DNA from: Streptomyces toyocaensis
Lineage (GTDB): Bacteria > Actinomycetota > Actinomycetes > Streptomycetales > Streptomycetaceae
Direction of reading: 5' to 3'
Assembly: GCF_000725125.1 (NCBI RefSeq)
Contig: NZ_JFCB01000005.1
Coordinates: 186,001-250,000 of the forward strand
DNA: 64,000 bases
In this document: one piece after another, positions 24,589-32,648 of the stretch
Layout: the number at the start of each line of letters is the position of its first letter
Position numbering within the stretch: the first letter of the stretch is position 1
Position numbers and translations under genes: made by a program
The notes under the pieces: generated by a model
Seen by the model: the letters and a program-made list of their open reading frames with translations, nothing else
Databases searched by the model: none
Told to the model about the DNA's origin: nothing

Positions 24589-25463
24589 TAGGAGAGTGTC
24601 AGGTCCGTGGTGATGGTTTCCCAGAGGGCGTCGAACCACTTCTGGGATTCGTCGACGAACGCCTGGTCGCGCCGGCCGGCCTGTCTGGCGAAGGAGAAGA
24701 GCAGGGACGTCGAGCCCAGGGCGTCGTACATCTCCAGGGTGCGGCTCTGCCACTCCTCCTCGCGCCGGGTGAGCAGGTAGTAGCCGAGCAGGGCCTCCTC
24801 CCCGTTGAGCAGGTACAGCTTCACCGGCGGGGTGAAGGGCAGCGCGCGGAAGGAGACGTGCACGTCGATGCCGTGCGTGGCGCGCAGGGCCAGGAGGTTG
24901 TGCTGGAGCACGCGGGCCTGTGCGTTGCGCATCGCCAGCCAGCGCTCGTGCACCGGGTTGCCACCGCCGCTGCCCTCCTCGACGGGGACCGGGAAGGCCA
25001 GGTTGATGTTCCGGGAGGGCAGCAGGACGCGGACGTCGACGGATGCGGGGCGGGTGCGGCCCTCGTGGATGTGCCGCAGCGGCTCGCCGAGCGCCACCAT
25101 GAAGCTCTCCGAGGTCAGGCACACCGCGTCGATCCGCACCCGGGCCGTCTCGAACGCGTCCGTCAGGCGCGGTGCGAGGCCCACCATCGTCGGCTGGGGT
25201 TCCTCCCGCACGGGAGCCGGTTCGGCGATCCTCGGCGGGCTGCCCTTGCTGACGTGGGTGAGCAGGCCGTCCTCCTGGAGGGTACGCAGGGCCTGGCGGA
25301 CGGTCCCGCGCTCGACGCCGAACTCCTCGGCCAGTTCGGCCTGGGTCGGCAACCGGTCGCCCGCCTTGAGCTCACCGCCTCGGATGCGCTCCCGCAGGAT
25401 GCCGGCGATCTCCTGGGGCGAGTGCCTGCCGCTGCCGTTCACTGCCACGTTTTCCTGGGCCAC
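24588..25463 (-). CDS. devA: GntR-family developmental regulator DevA
   Basis: A 291-aa regulator. The N-terminal GntR winged helix (about 15-80) contains LRERIRGGELKAGDRLPTQA and GVERGTVRQALRTLQEDGLL. The C-terminal effector domain is shared with the paralogue at 25823 (RVLLPSRNINLAFPVPVEEG, SFRALPFTPPVKLYLLNGEE). In S. coelicolor DevA is required for normal aerial hyphae and represses its own promoter. I choose GTG at 25463 because a TAGCGT -10 lies exactly 6 nt upstream (leaderless); GTG at 25448 is the alternative. Confidence 0.88.
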   Translation of the reverse strand: MAQENVAVNGSGRHSPQEIAGILRERIRGGELKAGDRLPTQAELAEEFGVERGTVRQALRTLQEDGLLTHVSKGSPPRIAEPAPVREEPQPTMVGLAPRLTDAFETARVRIDAVCLTSESFMVALGEPLRHIHEGRTRPASVDVRVLLPSRNINLAFPVPVEEGSGGGNPVHERWLAMRNAQARVLQHNLLALRATHGIDVHVSFRALPFTPPVKLYLLNGEEALLGYYLLTRREEEWQSRTLEMYDALGSTSLLFSFARQAGRRDQAFVDESQKWFDALWETITTDLTLS

Positions 25464-25472
25464 GACCAAACG

Positions 25473-25501
25473 CTACAACTTCGATCCATCTGACGGGAGT
25501 T
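25473..25501. promoter_or_regulatory. conserved promoter/operator block of devA
   Basis: This 29-bp block (starting CTACAACTTCGATCCATCTG) matches the block at 26741-26769 before the devA paralogue at 24 of 29 positions. It covers the -10 (TAGCGT on the minus strand) and the spacer. DevA autoregulation is known in S. coelicolor, so a shared DevA-type operator is likely. Confidence 0.55.
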
Positions 25502-25559
25502 GTTTGAAAGTTGTTTGGAACCCCCTGCCAATCGGGGACAACTTAGTCAGAGTTGGTTG

Positions 25560-25577
25560 CCAACTTCGCCAAGTTGG
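25560..25577. promoter_or_regulatory. inverted repeat CCAACTT-CGCC-AAGTTGG
   Basis: Perfect 7-bp arms with a 4-bp centre, 22 bp upstream of the small plus-strand membrane-protein gene. A looser related site, AACT-N7-AGTT, lies at 25540-25554. GntR proteins bind such dyads, so DevA or its paralogue is the candidate ligand. Confidence 0.5.
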
Positions 25578-25599
25578 CTCCACCGTCAAGGGGGGCACC

Positions 25600-25788
25600 G
25601 TGCACTTCTTCGCTCTGATCTCCGCCGTCGTCGTCGTCACCGTCGAACAGCTCGTCCAGTGGAAGTACGGGATGGCCGGCATCGTCGGCCTCCTGCTGCT
25701 CACGATCGGCATCCGGGCCAACAGGCCGGGCGTCAGCTCCGCCGGAGCGGTGGTGCTCGCCCTGCTGGTGGGGAAACCCGCCCTGTGA
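25600..25788 (+). CDS. 62-aa membrane protein divergent from devA
   Basis: A short protein with two predicted membrane segments (about residues 3-17 plus 25-38, and 46-57) around a conserved polar motif VEQLVQWKYG. GTG at 25600 follows AAGGGGGG. It is about 50% identical by eye to the product at 26912, and each sits divergently from a GntR paralogue. This size is easily missed by gene callers. Function unknown; a membrane partner or signal source for the neighbouring regulator is an inference only. Confidence 0.68.
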   Translation: MHFFALISAVVVVTVEQLVQWKYGMAGIVGLLLLTIGIRANRPGVSSAGAVVLALLVGKPAL

Positions 25789-25822
25789 GCAGCCGCTCGG
25801 TCACCCGTTCCCGTGGGAGGCG

Positions 25823-26731
25823 TCAGTTCGTGAGCACCAGCTCCGAGCTGATGGTCTCCCACAACGCGTTGAACCACAGGTGCGACTGCTCCACGAACGT
25901 GGTGTCCCGCAGACCCGCCCCCTGTTCGAAGGCGAACAGCATGGACCGTATGCCCTGCGCGTCGTACGTCTGAAGGCTCTCCTGGTCGATCAATGCCTCG
26001 CTGCGGGCCAGTGTGTAGTAGGCGAACAACGCCTCCGCGCCATTGAGCAGATACAGCTTCACCGGCGGGGTGAAGGGCAACGCGCGGAACGACACCCGCA
26101 CGTCGATGCCGTGCGTGGCGCGCAGCGCGAGGAGATTGTGGCGGAGCACCTGGCCCTGGGCGTTGCGCATCGACAGCCACCTCTCGTGCACCGGGTCGTC
26201 GGCGCCCTCCCGCCCCCCGACCGGGACCGGGAAGGCGAGGTCGATGTCCCGGCTGGGCAGCAGCACGCGGACGTCGACCTTGGCCGGTTTCAGTCGTCCC
26301 GCGTGGATCTGCCGCAGCGGCTCCCCGATGGCGAGGGTGAGGGAGATGGAGGTCAGGCAGACGGCGTCGATCTCCACGTGCTCGGCCCCGAAGGCCGCGG
26401 CGATCCTGGGTGCGAGGGCGACCGTGGTGGGCAACGGGGGAGCCCCGGGGCCGGTCGGCACCGCGCCGGGGCGGGGCGCGACGGTCGCCGGGGCACCCTT
26501 GGAGACGTTGGTGAGCAGCTGCTCGGACTGCAGGACGCGCAGCGCCTGGCGCACCGCGGGACGCTCCACGCCGAACTCGGCGGCGAGCTGGGCCTGGGTG
26601 GGCATGCGCTGGCCCGGCCGCAGCGCACCGGACCGGATCCGTGCGCGCAGCGCGTCGGCCACCTCGTGAGGTGTCCTCCGTGGCCATGGTGGTTCCTTCC
26701 GCCCAGTGACGGAGGCGTGTTCCGGGTCCAC
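25823..26731 (-). CDS. GntR-family regulator, paralogue of DevA
   Basis: A 302-aa regulator with the same architecture as DevA: a winged helix at about 20-85 (LRARIRSGALRPGQRMPTQA, GVERPAVRQALRVLQSEQLL) and a matching effector domain (RVLLPSRDIDLAFPVPVGG, SFRALPFTPPVKLYLLNGAE). I recall a devA paralogue named devE at this place in S. coelicolor. GTG at 26731 lies 6 nt after TAGTGT, the same leaderless layout as devA. A ribosome-binding-site-like ATG at 26687 is out of frame. It probably binds sites related to those of DevA. Confidence 0.83.
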   Translation of the reverse strand: MDPEHASVTGRKEPPWPRRTPHEVADALRARIRSGALRPGQRMPTQAQLAAEFGVERPAVRQALRVLQSEQLLTNVSKGAPATVAPRPGAVPTGPGAPPLPTTVALAPRIAAAFGAEHVEIDAVCLTSISLTLAIGEPLRQIHAGRLKPAKVDVRVLLPSRDIDLAFPVPVGGREGADDPVHERWLSMRNAQGQVLRHNLLALRATHGIDVRVSFRALPFTPPVKLYLLNGAEALFAYYTLARSEALIDQESLQTYDAQGIRSMLFAFEQGAGLRDTTFVEQSHLWFNALWETISSELVLTN

Positions 26732-26740
26732 ATCTGAACA

Positions 26741-26769
26741 CTACAACTTCGCGCCATCTTGCGGCAGTT
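26741..26769. promoter_or_regulatory. conserved promoter/operator block of the devA paralogue
   Basis: Matches the devA block at 25473-25501 at 24 of 29 positions (shared CTACAACTTCG, CCATCT and AGTT). The minus-strand -10 TAGTGT overlaps its edge, 6 nt before the GTG start. Confidence 0.5.
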
Positions 26770-26818
26770 CAGCGACAGATGGTTATAAGCCTCTTCCAAG
26801 TGGAGATAACTGAAATCA

Positions 26819-26833
26819 AGTTGGTCACCAACT
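26819..26833. promoter_or_regulatory. inverted repeat AGTTGGT-C-ACCAACT
   Basis: Perfect 7-bp arms with a one-base centre, upstream of the second small membrane-protein gene. It is related to the CCAACTT/AAGTTGG site at 25560-25577 beside the first copy, which supports a common regulator. Confidence 0.5.
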
Positions 26834-26911
26834 CGTGCAACCTGGTTCACTCACCAAGGGGTTGGCCTACCAGGGTGACGATGGGGCGGCCACGGACAAA
26901 GGGGGACCGTC

Positions 26912-27097
26912 ATGCCGCTCGTCGCCATCGCCCTCGCCGCTCTGGCCATCGGGTGCGAACAGCTCGTCCAGTGGAAGTACGGACCGATGGGCATCATCGC
27001 CTTCGTCGCCCTCACCGTGGGCGTCAGGGCACGGAACGTCCTGATGAGCGGCATCGGCGCGGTCATCCTCGTGATGCTGCTCGCCCAGCCGGGCTGA
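26912..27097 (+). CDS. 61-aa membrane protein divergent from the devA paralogue
   Basis: The protein MPLVAIALAALAIGCEQLVQ, then WKYGPMGIIAFVALTVGVRA and a hydrophobic end, is a paralogue of the 62-aa protein at 25600. EQLVQWKYG and the two hydrophobic segments are conserved, while the polar linker differs. ATG at 26912 has an AAAGGGGG ribosome binding site. A perfect GC-rich hairpin follows 27 bp after the stop. Function unknown. Confidence 0.7.
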   Translation: MPLVAIALAALAIGCEQLVQWKYGPMGIIAFVALTVGVRARNVLMSGIGAVILVMLLAQPG

Positions 27098-27123
27098 CGG
27101 CACACCGCACGGACCGCCGGCCG

Positions 27124-27145
27124 GGCTCCCCTCCGGAGGGGAGCC
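27124..27145 (+). terminator. perfect 22-bp palindromic hairpin
   Basis: GGCTCCCCTCC directly followed by GGAGGGGAGCC gives 11-bp arms with no spacer, just after the small membrane-protein gene. It is probably a terminator without a U-tract. Confidence 0.55.
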
Positions 27146-27266
27146 GGGAGCCCCGTCGGCAGGCACCACCCGCACCACCACCACAACTGAACAGCTCGCT
27201 ACGGATGAGTGCTCACCCGTCGTCGGCGGAAGGAGGCAGCAGCAGGGGCGCGTACCGGGACCGCGC

Positions 27267-28523
27267 TCAGAAGATGTCCGGGCACCACGGTCGCCTGGAC
27301 GTACGCAGCAGGGCGTCGGCCTGACGGGCGGCGCCCGCTCGTTCTTCCCGCACCCGGCCCAGCGCCGCCAGCCGCACCGCGGACTCGTCCCCCAGCCACA
27401 GCACGGCCAGCTCGGCCACGTCCAGCGTCAGATCGGCGCGCTCGGTGGTCCGCGCGCAGGACCCGGCCCCGTCCGCCGACGCCTGCAGCCGGTACCGCCC
27501 GCCGCTCAGCCCGCCGCCGTCGGTCACCTCGAGCACCAGCGACCCCGCCGCCCCGTACGTCCGCGCGCCGAGGGCCCGTTCCACGTCCAGGATCCGTACC
27601 CACAGCCAGTCCGCCTGCGTCGTGACGGCGGCGGCGCGCGGGTCCGGCAGGAAGTGCGGGAGCAGGTCGTCGGGGGCCCGCCAGCCGCTCTTCACCTTCA
27701 CCACCCAGTCCACCGAACACAGGTAGTGCCACAGCGCGCGCTCGGCGGCCGGGGTCACCCCGATCAGCCACTTCACCCGTGCCGTGTTCAGCGGCTGCTT
27801 GGCGTCGCCCCAGTGGTCGTCGGCCGTGTAGGCGGCCATGCCCTCGACCTCGCCGCCGGCCGAGCGGTACACCGCGTAGTACGGCTCGTGGAACGTCGAG
27901 TGGAAGCGCACGGCCCCGGTGGTGATCCGCCACCACAGCTCGTCGCGGCTGACGGCACCCGGCTGCGCCCGGCGCAGCCGCTCGTGCAGTCCGGGGCCGA
28001 GCCGCCGGACGTCCTCGGCGTCCACGAGGTCGATCCGGCCGCCGTCCTCCGGGCCGGACCGGCGCGGGTCGAGACCGGTCCGCGGCACGTCGATCGTCCA
28101 CTCGGTCGTCGAGGTGGCCGGGCCGAAGCCGTACCGCCCGTAGATCGGGTACTCGGCCGCGATCAGCGTCGCGACGACGTCCCCGCGCTCCTTCGCGGCG
28201 GCGAGGTCCCGCTCCATCATGCGGGTCAGCAGGCCCCGCCTGCGGTGGGTGGGGGCGACGGTGACGTTGGTGACGGCGTCGGCCGGCACGGTCGCCCCGC
28301 CGACCACGGTGAGCTCCTGCGCGAAGGAACGGAACGTGGCGATGCAGCGCCCGCCGTCGAACGCCCCCACCGAACGGCCGGGCGTGAACTGCGCCCGGCG
28401 CGCTTCGAGGATCTCCTCGGACGAGGTGGGCTCCCGGAGGAACCCGATGTTCATGGCCCGGTTCCAGTCGGCGAACTCGGGCTCGGTGAGGGGACGTACG
28501 TCGACGGCGGCGCGGGAGGTCAT
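27267..28523 (-). CDS. Eis-like GNAT-family N-acetyltransferase
   Basis: A 418-aa protein built like Eis enzymes. The N-terminal GNAT domain has the acetyl-CoA loop [19 protein letters not shown] (about 89-107) and [13 protein letters not shown], followed by a second GNAT fold and a C-terminal SCP2-like domain (about 310-418). It ends in Phe, whose terminal carboxylate acts as base in Eis. Eis proteins acetylate amines, including aminoglycosides at several positions; the natural substrate here is unknown. ATG at 28523. Confidence 0.85.
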   Translation of the reverse strand: MTSRAAVDVRPLTEPEFADWNRAMNIGFLREPTSSEEILEARRAQFTPGRSVGAFDGGRCIATFRSFAQELTVVGGATVPADAVTNVTVAPTHRRRGLLTRMMERDLAAAKERGDVVATLIAAEYPIYGRYGFGPATSTTEWTIDVPRTGLDPRRSGPEDGGRIDLVDAEDVRRLGPGLHERLRRAQPGAVSRDELWWRITTGAVRFHSTFHEPYYAVYRSAGGEVEGMAAYTADDHWGDAKQPLNTARVKWLIGVTPAAERALWHYLCSVDWVVKVKSGWRAPDDLLPHFLPDPRAAAVTTQADWLWVRILDVERALGARTYGAAGSLVLEVTDGGGLSGGRYRLQASADGAGSCARTTERADLTLDVAELAVLWLGDESAVRLAALGRVREERAGAARQADALLRTSRRPWCPDIF

Positions 28524-28593
28524 GGGCTCACGGTAGGTGGGCCGCCCGACGGGTGTCGACGCGGTTTTCCCCGCCCCCCGGCGGCCGCCCGGC

Positions 28594-29226
28594 TCACGCG
28601 AGCAGGTCGTCGACCTGGGCCTCCCCCTCCCGGTACCGGCGCGCGATCTCCGCGCTGCACTCGTCGGCCGTGCGCTGCAGCCGCTGCCGCCGCCGGGAGA
28701 CCTGCTGCTCGTACCGCACCAGCCGCCCCATCGCGGTGCTCAGCTCCCCGTCCGTACGGGCGCCCAGGTCCGACAGCTCCACCTCGCCGAGCGTCTCCGC
28801 CGCCAGCCGCCGGTACTCCTCGCCCCGTGGTGTGCCCAGCGTCACATGCCGGGCGGAGGAACGGTGGCGGGCCGGACCGTCCCGCAGGATCTCCGGCAGC
28901 CGCTCCACCACCGACGCGTCACCCGGCGCGACGACCGGGGCCGCGCCCTGAGGGACCCGCCGCGCCAGCTCCGCCCGCAGGATGTCGATGCGCCCCTGGA
29001 GCAGCCGCCGCACATAGCTGAGGTCGGCCTCGTCCCGCTGCGCGTCACGGCGCACCGCGCGCAGCTCGGACAGACTGAGCGCCGTCAGGCCGGCCGCCCG
29101 CTTCTCCTCGGGCAGCACCGGGCTGTCGGTGCGCTGTGTGGGCGGCCGGTGGAACTCCCTGTCCCCGATCACCGCTTGGGCCAACGGGACAGCCGTCGCG
29201 GACTGTCCGATTCCCGGTGTGCTCAT
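28594..29226 (-). CDS. rsiG: RsiG, c-di-GMP-dependent anti-sigma factor of WhiG
   Basis: A 210-aa, mostly helical protein. Two copies of the c-di-GMP-binding motif E-x3-S-x2-R-x3-Q-x3-D are exact: E66, S70, R73, Q77, D81 and E173, S177, R180, Q184, D188. This pair is diagnostic of Streptomyces RsiG, which in complex with c-di-GMP sequesters the sporulation sigma factor WhiG. ATG at 29226 is the only start compatible with this length. whiG is not in the window. It lies divergent from dtd with about 180 bp between. Confidence 0.93.
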   Translation of the reverse strand: MSTPGIGQSATAVPLAQAVIGDREFHRPPTQRTDSPVLPEEKRAAGLTALSLSELRAVRRDAQRDEADLSYVRRLLQGRIDILRAELARRVPQGAAPVVAPGDASVVERLPEILRDGPARHRSSARHVTLGTPRGEEYRRLAAETLGEVELSDLGARTDGELSTAMGRLVRYEQQVSRRRQRLQRTADECSAEIARRYREGEAQVDDLLA

Positions 29227-29403
29227 GTGCCTCAACCGTCCCCTCGACCGGCATGTGCCAGCATCGTGCCACCCCAAGCGGCCACTATGTGAGCGAGTGG
29301 TCCCGATCCGCCCCAGATGGGCGCTAAGGAGTAAAAATAGCCCGACCGGGGTCCCGCGCGGGCCGCCGTCGGCCGTCTGTTCGCCGACCGGCATGATGGT
29401 CGT

Positions 29404-29829
29404 ATGCGTGCAGTGGTACAGAGGGTCGACGGGGCGAGCGTCGTCGTGGACGGCGAGACGGTGGGCGCGATCGAGGGCGAGGGACTGTGCGTCCTCGTCG
29501 GTGTCACCCACGAGGACACCAAGGAGAAGGCGGCGCAGCTCGCCCGCAAGCTCTGGTCGATCCGGATGCTCCAGGACGAGAAGTCGTGCAGCGACCTCGG
29601 CGCCCCGCTCCTGGTGATCAGCCAGTTCACCCTGTACGGCGACGCCCGCAAGGGCCGCCGGCCCACCTGGAACGCCGCCGCCCCCGGTGACCTCGCCGAA
29701 CCGCTGGTCGACGAGGTGGTCGCCCAGCTGCGTACCCTGGGCGCGACGGTGGCGACGGGCCGCTTCGGCGCGCGGATGCGGGTGTCGCTGACCAACGACG
29801 GCCCGTTCACCGTCCTGCTGGAGATCTGA
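29404..29829 (+). CDS. dtd: D-aminoacyl-tRNA deacylase
   Basis: A 141-aa DTD enzyme that hydrolyses D-amino acids (for example D-Tyr) and Gly from mischarged tRNA. It shows [13 protein letters not shown] at the N-terminus, the catalytic motif [15 protein letters not shown] and the C-terminal NDGPFT, the counterpart of the cross-subunit Gly-cisPro motif (usually NxGPVT). Length is standard. ATG at 29404. Convergent with ygfZ, with 10 bp between the stops. Confidence 0.95.
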   Translation: MRAVVQRVDGASVVVDGETVGAIEGEGLCVLVGVTHEDTKEKAAQLARKLWSIRMLQDEKSCSDLGAPLLVISQFTLYGDARKGRRPTWNAAAPGDLAEPLVDEVVAQLRTLGATVATGRFGARMRVSLTNDGPFTVLLEI

Positions 29830-29839
29830 ACCCCGCGGC

Positions 29840-30805
29840 TCAGGGCTCGACGACGGTCTCCTGCGCCGCCGCGGTGTCACCGGCGAGCAGCCGCGCGTCC
29901 ACCGGCACGTTCCGCTTCACCAGCGCCAGCGCGACCGGACCCAGCTCGTGGTGGCGCACGGACGTCGTGACGAACCCGACCTTCCGTCCGTCCGGCCCGT
30001 CGTCGGCCAGCCGGATCTCCGTTCCCGCCACGGGCAGGTGCACCTCGCTGCCGTCCAGGTGCAGGAAGACCAGCCGCCGCGGCGGCTTCCCCAGGTTCTG
30101 CACCCGGGCGACCGTCTCCTGTCCCCGGTAGCAGCCCTTCTGCAGGTGCACCGCTTGGCCGATCCAGCCCAGCTCGTGCGGGATGGTGCGGTGGTCGGTC
30201 TCGAAGCCGAGCCGCGGCCGCTGCTGCTCGACCCGCAGCGCCTCCAGCGCGAGGATGCCGACGGGCGGGCCCGCCTTCTCCGCGTACGACTCCAGGTCCT
30301 CGCGGGGCAGGAACAGGTCACGCCCGTACGGCGTCTCGCGCACCACGACGCCCTCGGGGACCTCGGCGATGGACCCGGCCGGCAGATGCACCACCGCGAT
30401 GTCGGCGGTGCGGTCGGCGACCTCCACCCGGTAGAAGAACTTCATCGACTCCAGATACGCGATCAGCGCGTCCTGCGTGCCGGGCTCGACGTGCGCCCAC
30501 ACCGTCTCCCCGTCGTCGACCAGGTAGAGCGCGTGCTCGATGTGGCCGTTCGCGGAGAGGATCAGGGCCTCGGTGGCCTGGTGCGGCGGCAGGTCACTGA
30601 CGTGCTGGGTGAGCAGCAGGTGCAGCCAGCCGAGCCGTTCCGGACCGGTGACGGTGACGACCCCACGGTGGGACAGGTCGACGAAACCGGTGCCGTCGGC
30701 GAGGGCGCGCTGCTCGCGGAACAGGTCGCCGTAGTGGGCGGCCACGCCTTCGTCCACGCCCTCGGCGGGGACGGCGCCGGGAAGGGTCAGCAGAGGGCTC
30801 TTCAT
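29840..30805 (-). CDS. ygfZ: YgfZ/GcvT-like folate-binding protein
   Basis: A 321-aa protein of the GcvT fold with the YgfZ signature KGCYRGQETVAR near residue 225. The Cys in that motif is needed in E. coli YgfZ for iron-sulfur enzyme maintenance such as MiaB. The tetrahydrofolate-binding role is known from the family. ATG at 30805 lies 9 bp after the nur stop, so it is probably the last gene of the operon. Confidence 0.88.
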   Translation of the reverse strand: MKSPLLTLPGAVPAEGVDEGVAAHYGDLFREQRALADGTGFVDLSHRGVVTVTGPERLGWLHLLLTQHVSDLPPHQATEALILSANGHIEHALYLVDDGETVWAHVEPGTQDALIAYLESMKFFYRVEVADRTADIAVVHLPAGSIAEVPEGVVVRETPYGRDLFLPREDLESYAEKAGPPVGILALEALRVEQQRPRLGFETDHRTIPHELGWIGQAVHLQKGCYRGQETVARVQNLGKPPRRLVFLHLDGSEVHLPVAGTEIRLADDGPDGRKVGFVTTSVRHHELGPVALALVKRNVPVDARLLAGDTAAAQETVVEP

Positions 30806-30814
30806 ATGCCAAGC

Positions 30815-31252
30815 CTACGACTCGGCAGATGGAGCCTTCCGGGCGCAGTCCTCGCACCGGCCGAAGATCGCGAAATGCTTCATGTCGGTGTCGAAGCCGA
30901 AGGTGTCCCGCAGCTTGGCCGTGAACTCGGCGGCCACCTCCACGTCCGCCTCGATGACGTTGGTGCAGTCGCGGCAGACCAGGTGCAGATGGTGGTGCCG
31001 GTCGGCGAGGTGGTAGGTCGGGGCGCCGTGCCCGAGGTGGGCGTGGCTGACCAGGCCCAGCTCCTCCAGCAGCTCCAGCGTGCGGTACACGGTGGAAATG
31101 TTGACCCCCGACGCCGTCTTCCTCACTTCCACGAGGATGTCGTCGGGGGTCGCGTGCTCAAGGGTGTCGACGGCTTCGAGCACGAGTTGGCGCTGCGGCG
31201 TCAGCCGGTAGCCGCGCTGCCTGAGGTCGCTCTTCCAGTCGGTGCTCACCAC
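30815..31252 (-). CDS. nur: Fur-family nickel-responsive regulator Nur
   Basis: A 145-aa Fur-family repressor very close to what I remember of S. coelicolor Nur. The DNA-binding helices are in RLTPQRQLVLEAVDTLEHAT and ISTVYRTLELLEELGLV. Metal ligands are in ADRHHHLHLVC, the CxxC pair CRDC and CEDC near the C-terminus. Nur represses nickel uptake genes and sodF and allows sodN expression. GTG at 31252 or at 31249. It lies 16 bp after the nitrobindin-like gene, an unusual operon link. Confidence 0.92.
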   Translation of the reverse strand: MVSTDWKSDLRQRGYRLTPQRQLVLEAVDTLEHATPDDILVEVRKTASGVNISTVYRTLELLEELGLVSHAHLGHGAPTYHLADRHHHLHLVCRDCTNVIEADVEVAAEFTAKLRDTFGFDTDMKHFAIFGRCEDCARKAPSAES

Positions 31253-31268
31253 ACCACGAGTCTAGGAC

Positions 31269-31844
31269 CTACTTGAAGAACGCGATCCCGTCGTCCGGCA
31301 TGTCGTCGGGCAGGGCCTTGGCCCAGCGCTCGACCTCCTCCGGCGTGACGACCTTCTTCAGGTGCGCCGACATGTAGGGGCGCAGCTCCACCTCGGGGGT
31401 CTGCTTCTCGCCGACCCACATCAGGTCGCTCTTGACATAGCCGTACAGCCGCTTGCCGCCGCTGTAGGGCTGCGCGGCGGCCGTCCGGGCCACGGCGTCG
31501 GTCACCAGGTCGATCTGCGGCTTGCCCTCGGCCATCTCGCCGTACCAGATCTCGATGACCCCGTCGTCGCGGGTCATCGTCACCTCGATCTTGCGGGCGG
31601 CGTCGATCCGCCAGAAGCCGTGCTCGGACTCCAGCGGCCGCGTCTTGTTGCCGTCGCCGTCCAGCACCCAGGTGCGGGAGCTGTACTCCAGGAAGTCCCG
31701 GCCGTCGTGGCTGAAGGTGACCTCCTGGCCGAAGTTGCACTTCTCGGCGCCGGGGAAGTCGTGCACGCCGGCGCCCGCCCAGTCGCCGAGCAGGAAGGCG
31801 AGGGGGACGAGGTCCTTGTGCAGGTCGGACGGGATCTCGATCAT
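31269..31844 (-). CDS. nitrobindin-like (FABP/DUF1794) protein
   Basis: A 191-aa beta-barrel protein of the THAP4/nitrobindin family, with the GxWxGxG motif as GDWAGAG at about 19-25 and later WRIDAARKIEVTMTRDDGVIE. Nitrobindins bind ferric heme and isomerise peroxynitrite. In Streptomyces homologues the axial His is reported lost, and I see no obvious His in the last strand except in SAHLKKV. Heme function is therefore uncertain. ATG at 31844. Second gene of the small peptide-nitrobindin-nur-ygfZ operon. Confidence 0.82.
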   Translation of the reverse strand: MIEIPSDLHKDLVPLAFLLGDWAGAGVHDFPGAEKCNFGQEVTFSHDGRDFLEYSSRTWVLDGDGNKTRPLESEHGFWRIDAARKIEVTMTRDDGVIEIWYGEMAEGKPQIDLVTDAVARTAAAQPYSGGKRLYGYVKSDLMWVGEKQTPEVELRPYMSAHLKKVVTPEEVERWAKALPDDMPDDGIAFFK

Positions 31845-31869
31845 GAGCGGAACTTCCTGGCGTCGGTGA

Positions 31870-31968
31870 TCAGCGCTGGCCCTGGTACAGCTTCTTCACG
31901 GTCAGTCCTGCGAAGGCGAGAACGCCGATGGCGACGAGGACCAGCAGGGCTTCGAAGAAGATAACCAC
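31870..31968 (-). CDS. 32-aa single-pass membrane peptide
   Basis: A very short frame: MVIFFEALLVLVAIGVLAFA, then GLTVKKLYQGQR and a stop. It has one hydrophobic helix followed by a basic C-terminus. GTG at 31968 is preceded by AAGGAG with 8-nt spacing, a better ribosome binding site than most genes here. It lies 25 bp upstream of the nitrobindin-like gene and heads the nur operon. Function unknown; positive-inside topology suggests an external or periplasmic N-terminus. Confidence 0.65.
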   Translation of the reverse strand: MVIFFEALLVLVAIGVLAFAGLTVKKLYQGQR

Positions 31969-32006
31969 GGGGTGCTCCTTGAGCGGGGGGTGCGGTGGTG
32001 TGCACA

Positions 32007-32042
32007 GGGCCGGTTCCCAGCTTACGCGGCCGGGACCGGCCC
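32007..32042. other. stem-loop in the region before the 32-aa peptide gene
   Basis: GGGCCGGT-T-CCC pairs with GGGACCGGCCC (11 bp with one bulged T, 13-nt loop). It lies 39-74 bp upstream of the peptide's GTG, where it could be in a 5' UTR. Role unknown. Confidence 0.4.
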
Positions 32043-32267
32043 CCGGCGGGCGAGGTGCCGCCTCACGCCCGTCAGCCCGGCAGCGGGCTCTGCCACACCA
32101 CCGTCTGCCGGAACGGCACGGCGCGCGCGGCCCCCTCCCGAGACCGCAGCACGACGGCTAGGACGTCGCCGGCCATCCGTCGATCTCGGCGCATCCGGGG
32201 CGCCGGCTGCTTCTTGCGCGTGCACAGGAGACCCACGGCCGCCGACCGGAGTTGTGGCGATCATGAT

Positions 32268-32273
32268 TACGAT
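32268..32273 (+). promoter_or_regulatory. -10 element of a leaderless start (DsrE-like gene)
   Basis: TACGAT fits TAnnnT and ends 6 nt before the ATG at 32280. No ribosome binding site precedes the start, so a leaderless mRNA is likely. Confidence 0.45.
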
Positions 32274-32279
32274 TCGGGC

Positions 32280-32642
32280 ATGGCCAAGAAGCTCGTGATC
32301 AAGGTGACCGCAGGATCCGACGCCCCCGAACGCTGCTCGCAGGCGTTCACGGTGGCGGCGGTGGCGGCGGCCAGCGGTGTCGAGGTCTCCCTGTGGCTCA
32401 CCGGGGAGTCCGCGTGGTTCGCCCTGCCGGACCGTGCCGCCGAGTTCGACCTGCCGCACGCCGCGCCGCTGCCCGACCTGCTGGACTCGGTCCTGGCGGC
32501 CGGACGGGTCACCCTGTGCACACAGTGCGCGGCCCGCCGCGACATCACGGAGAAGGACGTCATCGAGGGCGTCCGCATCGCCGGCGCGCAGGTCTTCGTC
32601 CAGGAGGCGATGGCGGAGGGGACGCAGGCGCTCGTCTACTGA
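32280..32642 (+). CDS. DsrE-family protein
   Basis: A 120-aa protein of the DsrE/DsrF-like fold (MAKKLVIKVTAGSDAPERCS, SGVEVSLWLTGESAWF, LPDLLDSVLAAGRVTLCTQC). The Cys pair CTQC near residues 80-83 is at a place where sulfur-relay proteins carry a persulfide Cys. A role in sulfur transfer is possible but unproven. ATG at 32280 appears leaderless. Convergent with the DUF3099 gene, 6 bp between stops. Confidence 0.8.
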   Translation: MAKKLVIKVTAGSDAPERCSQAFTVAAVAAASGVEVSLWLTGESAWFALPDRAAEFDLPHAAPLPDLLDSVLAAGRVTLCTQCAARRDITEKDVIEGVRIAGAQVFVQEAMAEGTQALVY

Positions 32643-32648
32643 GGGGCG

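Noticed and set aside
26660..26690. An ATG at 26687 with a good GGAAGGA ribosome binding site, one base out of frame with the devA paralogue, first read as a frameshift.
   Set aside because: GTG at 26731 lies exactly 6 nt after TAGTGT, the same layout as devA, and gives a similar N-terminal length. A leaderless start explains the gene without a mutation.
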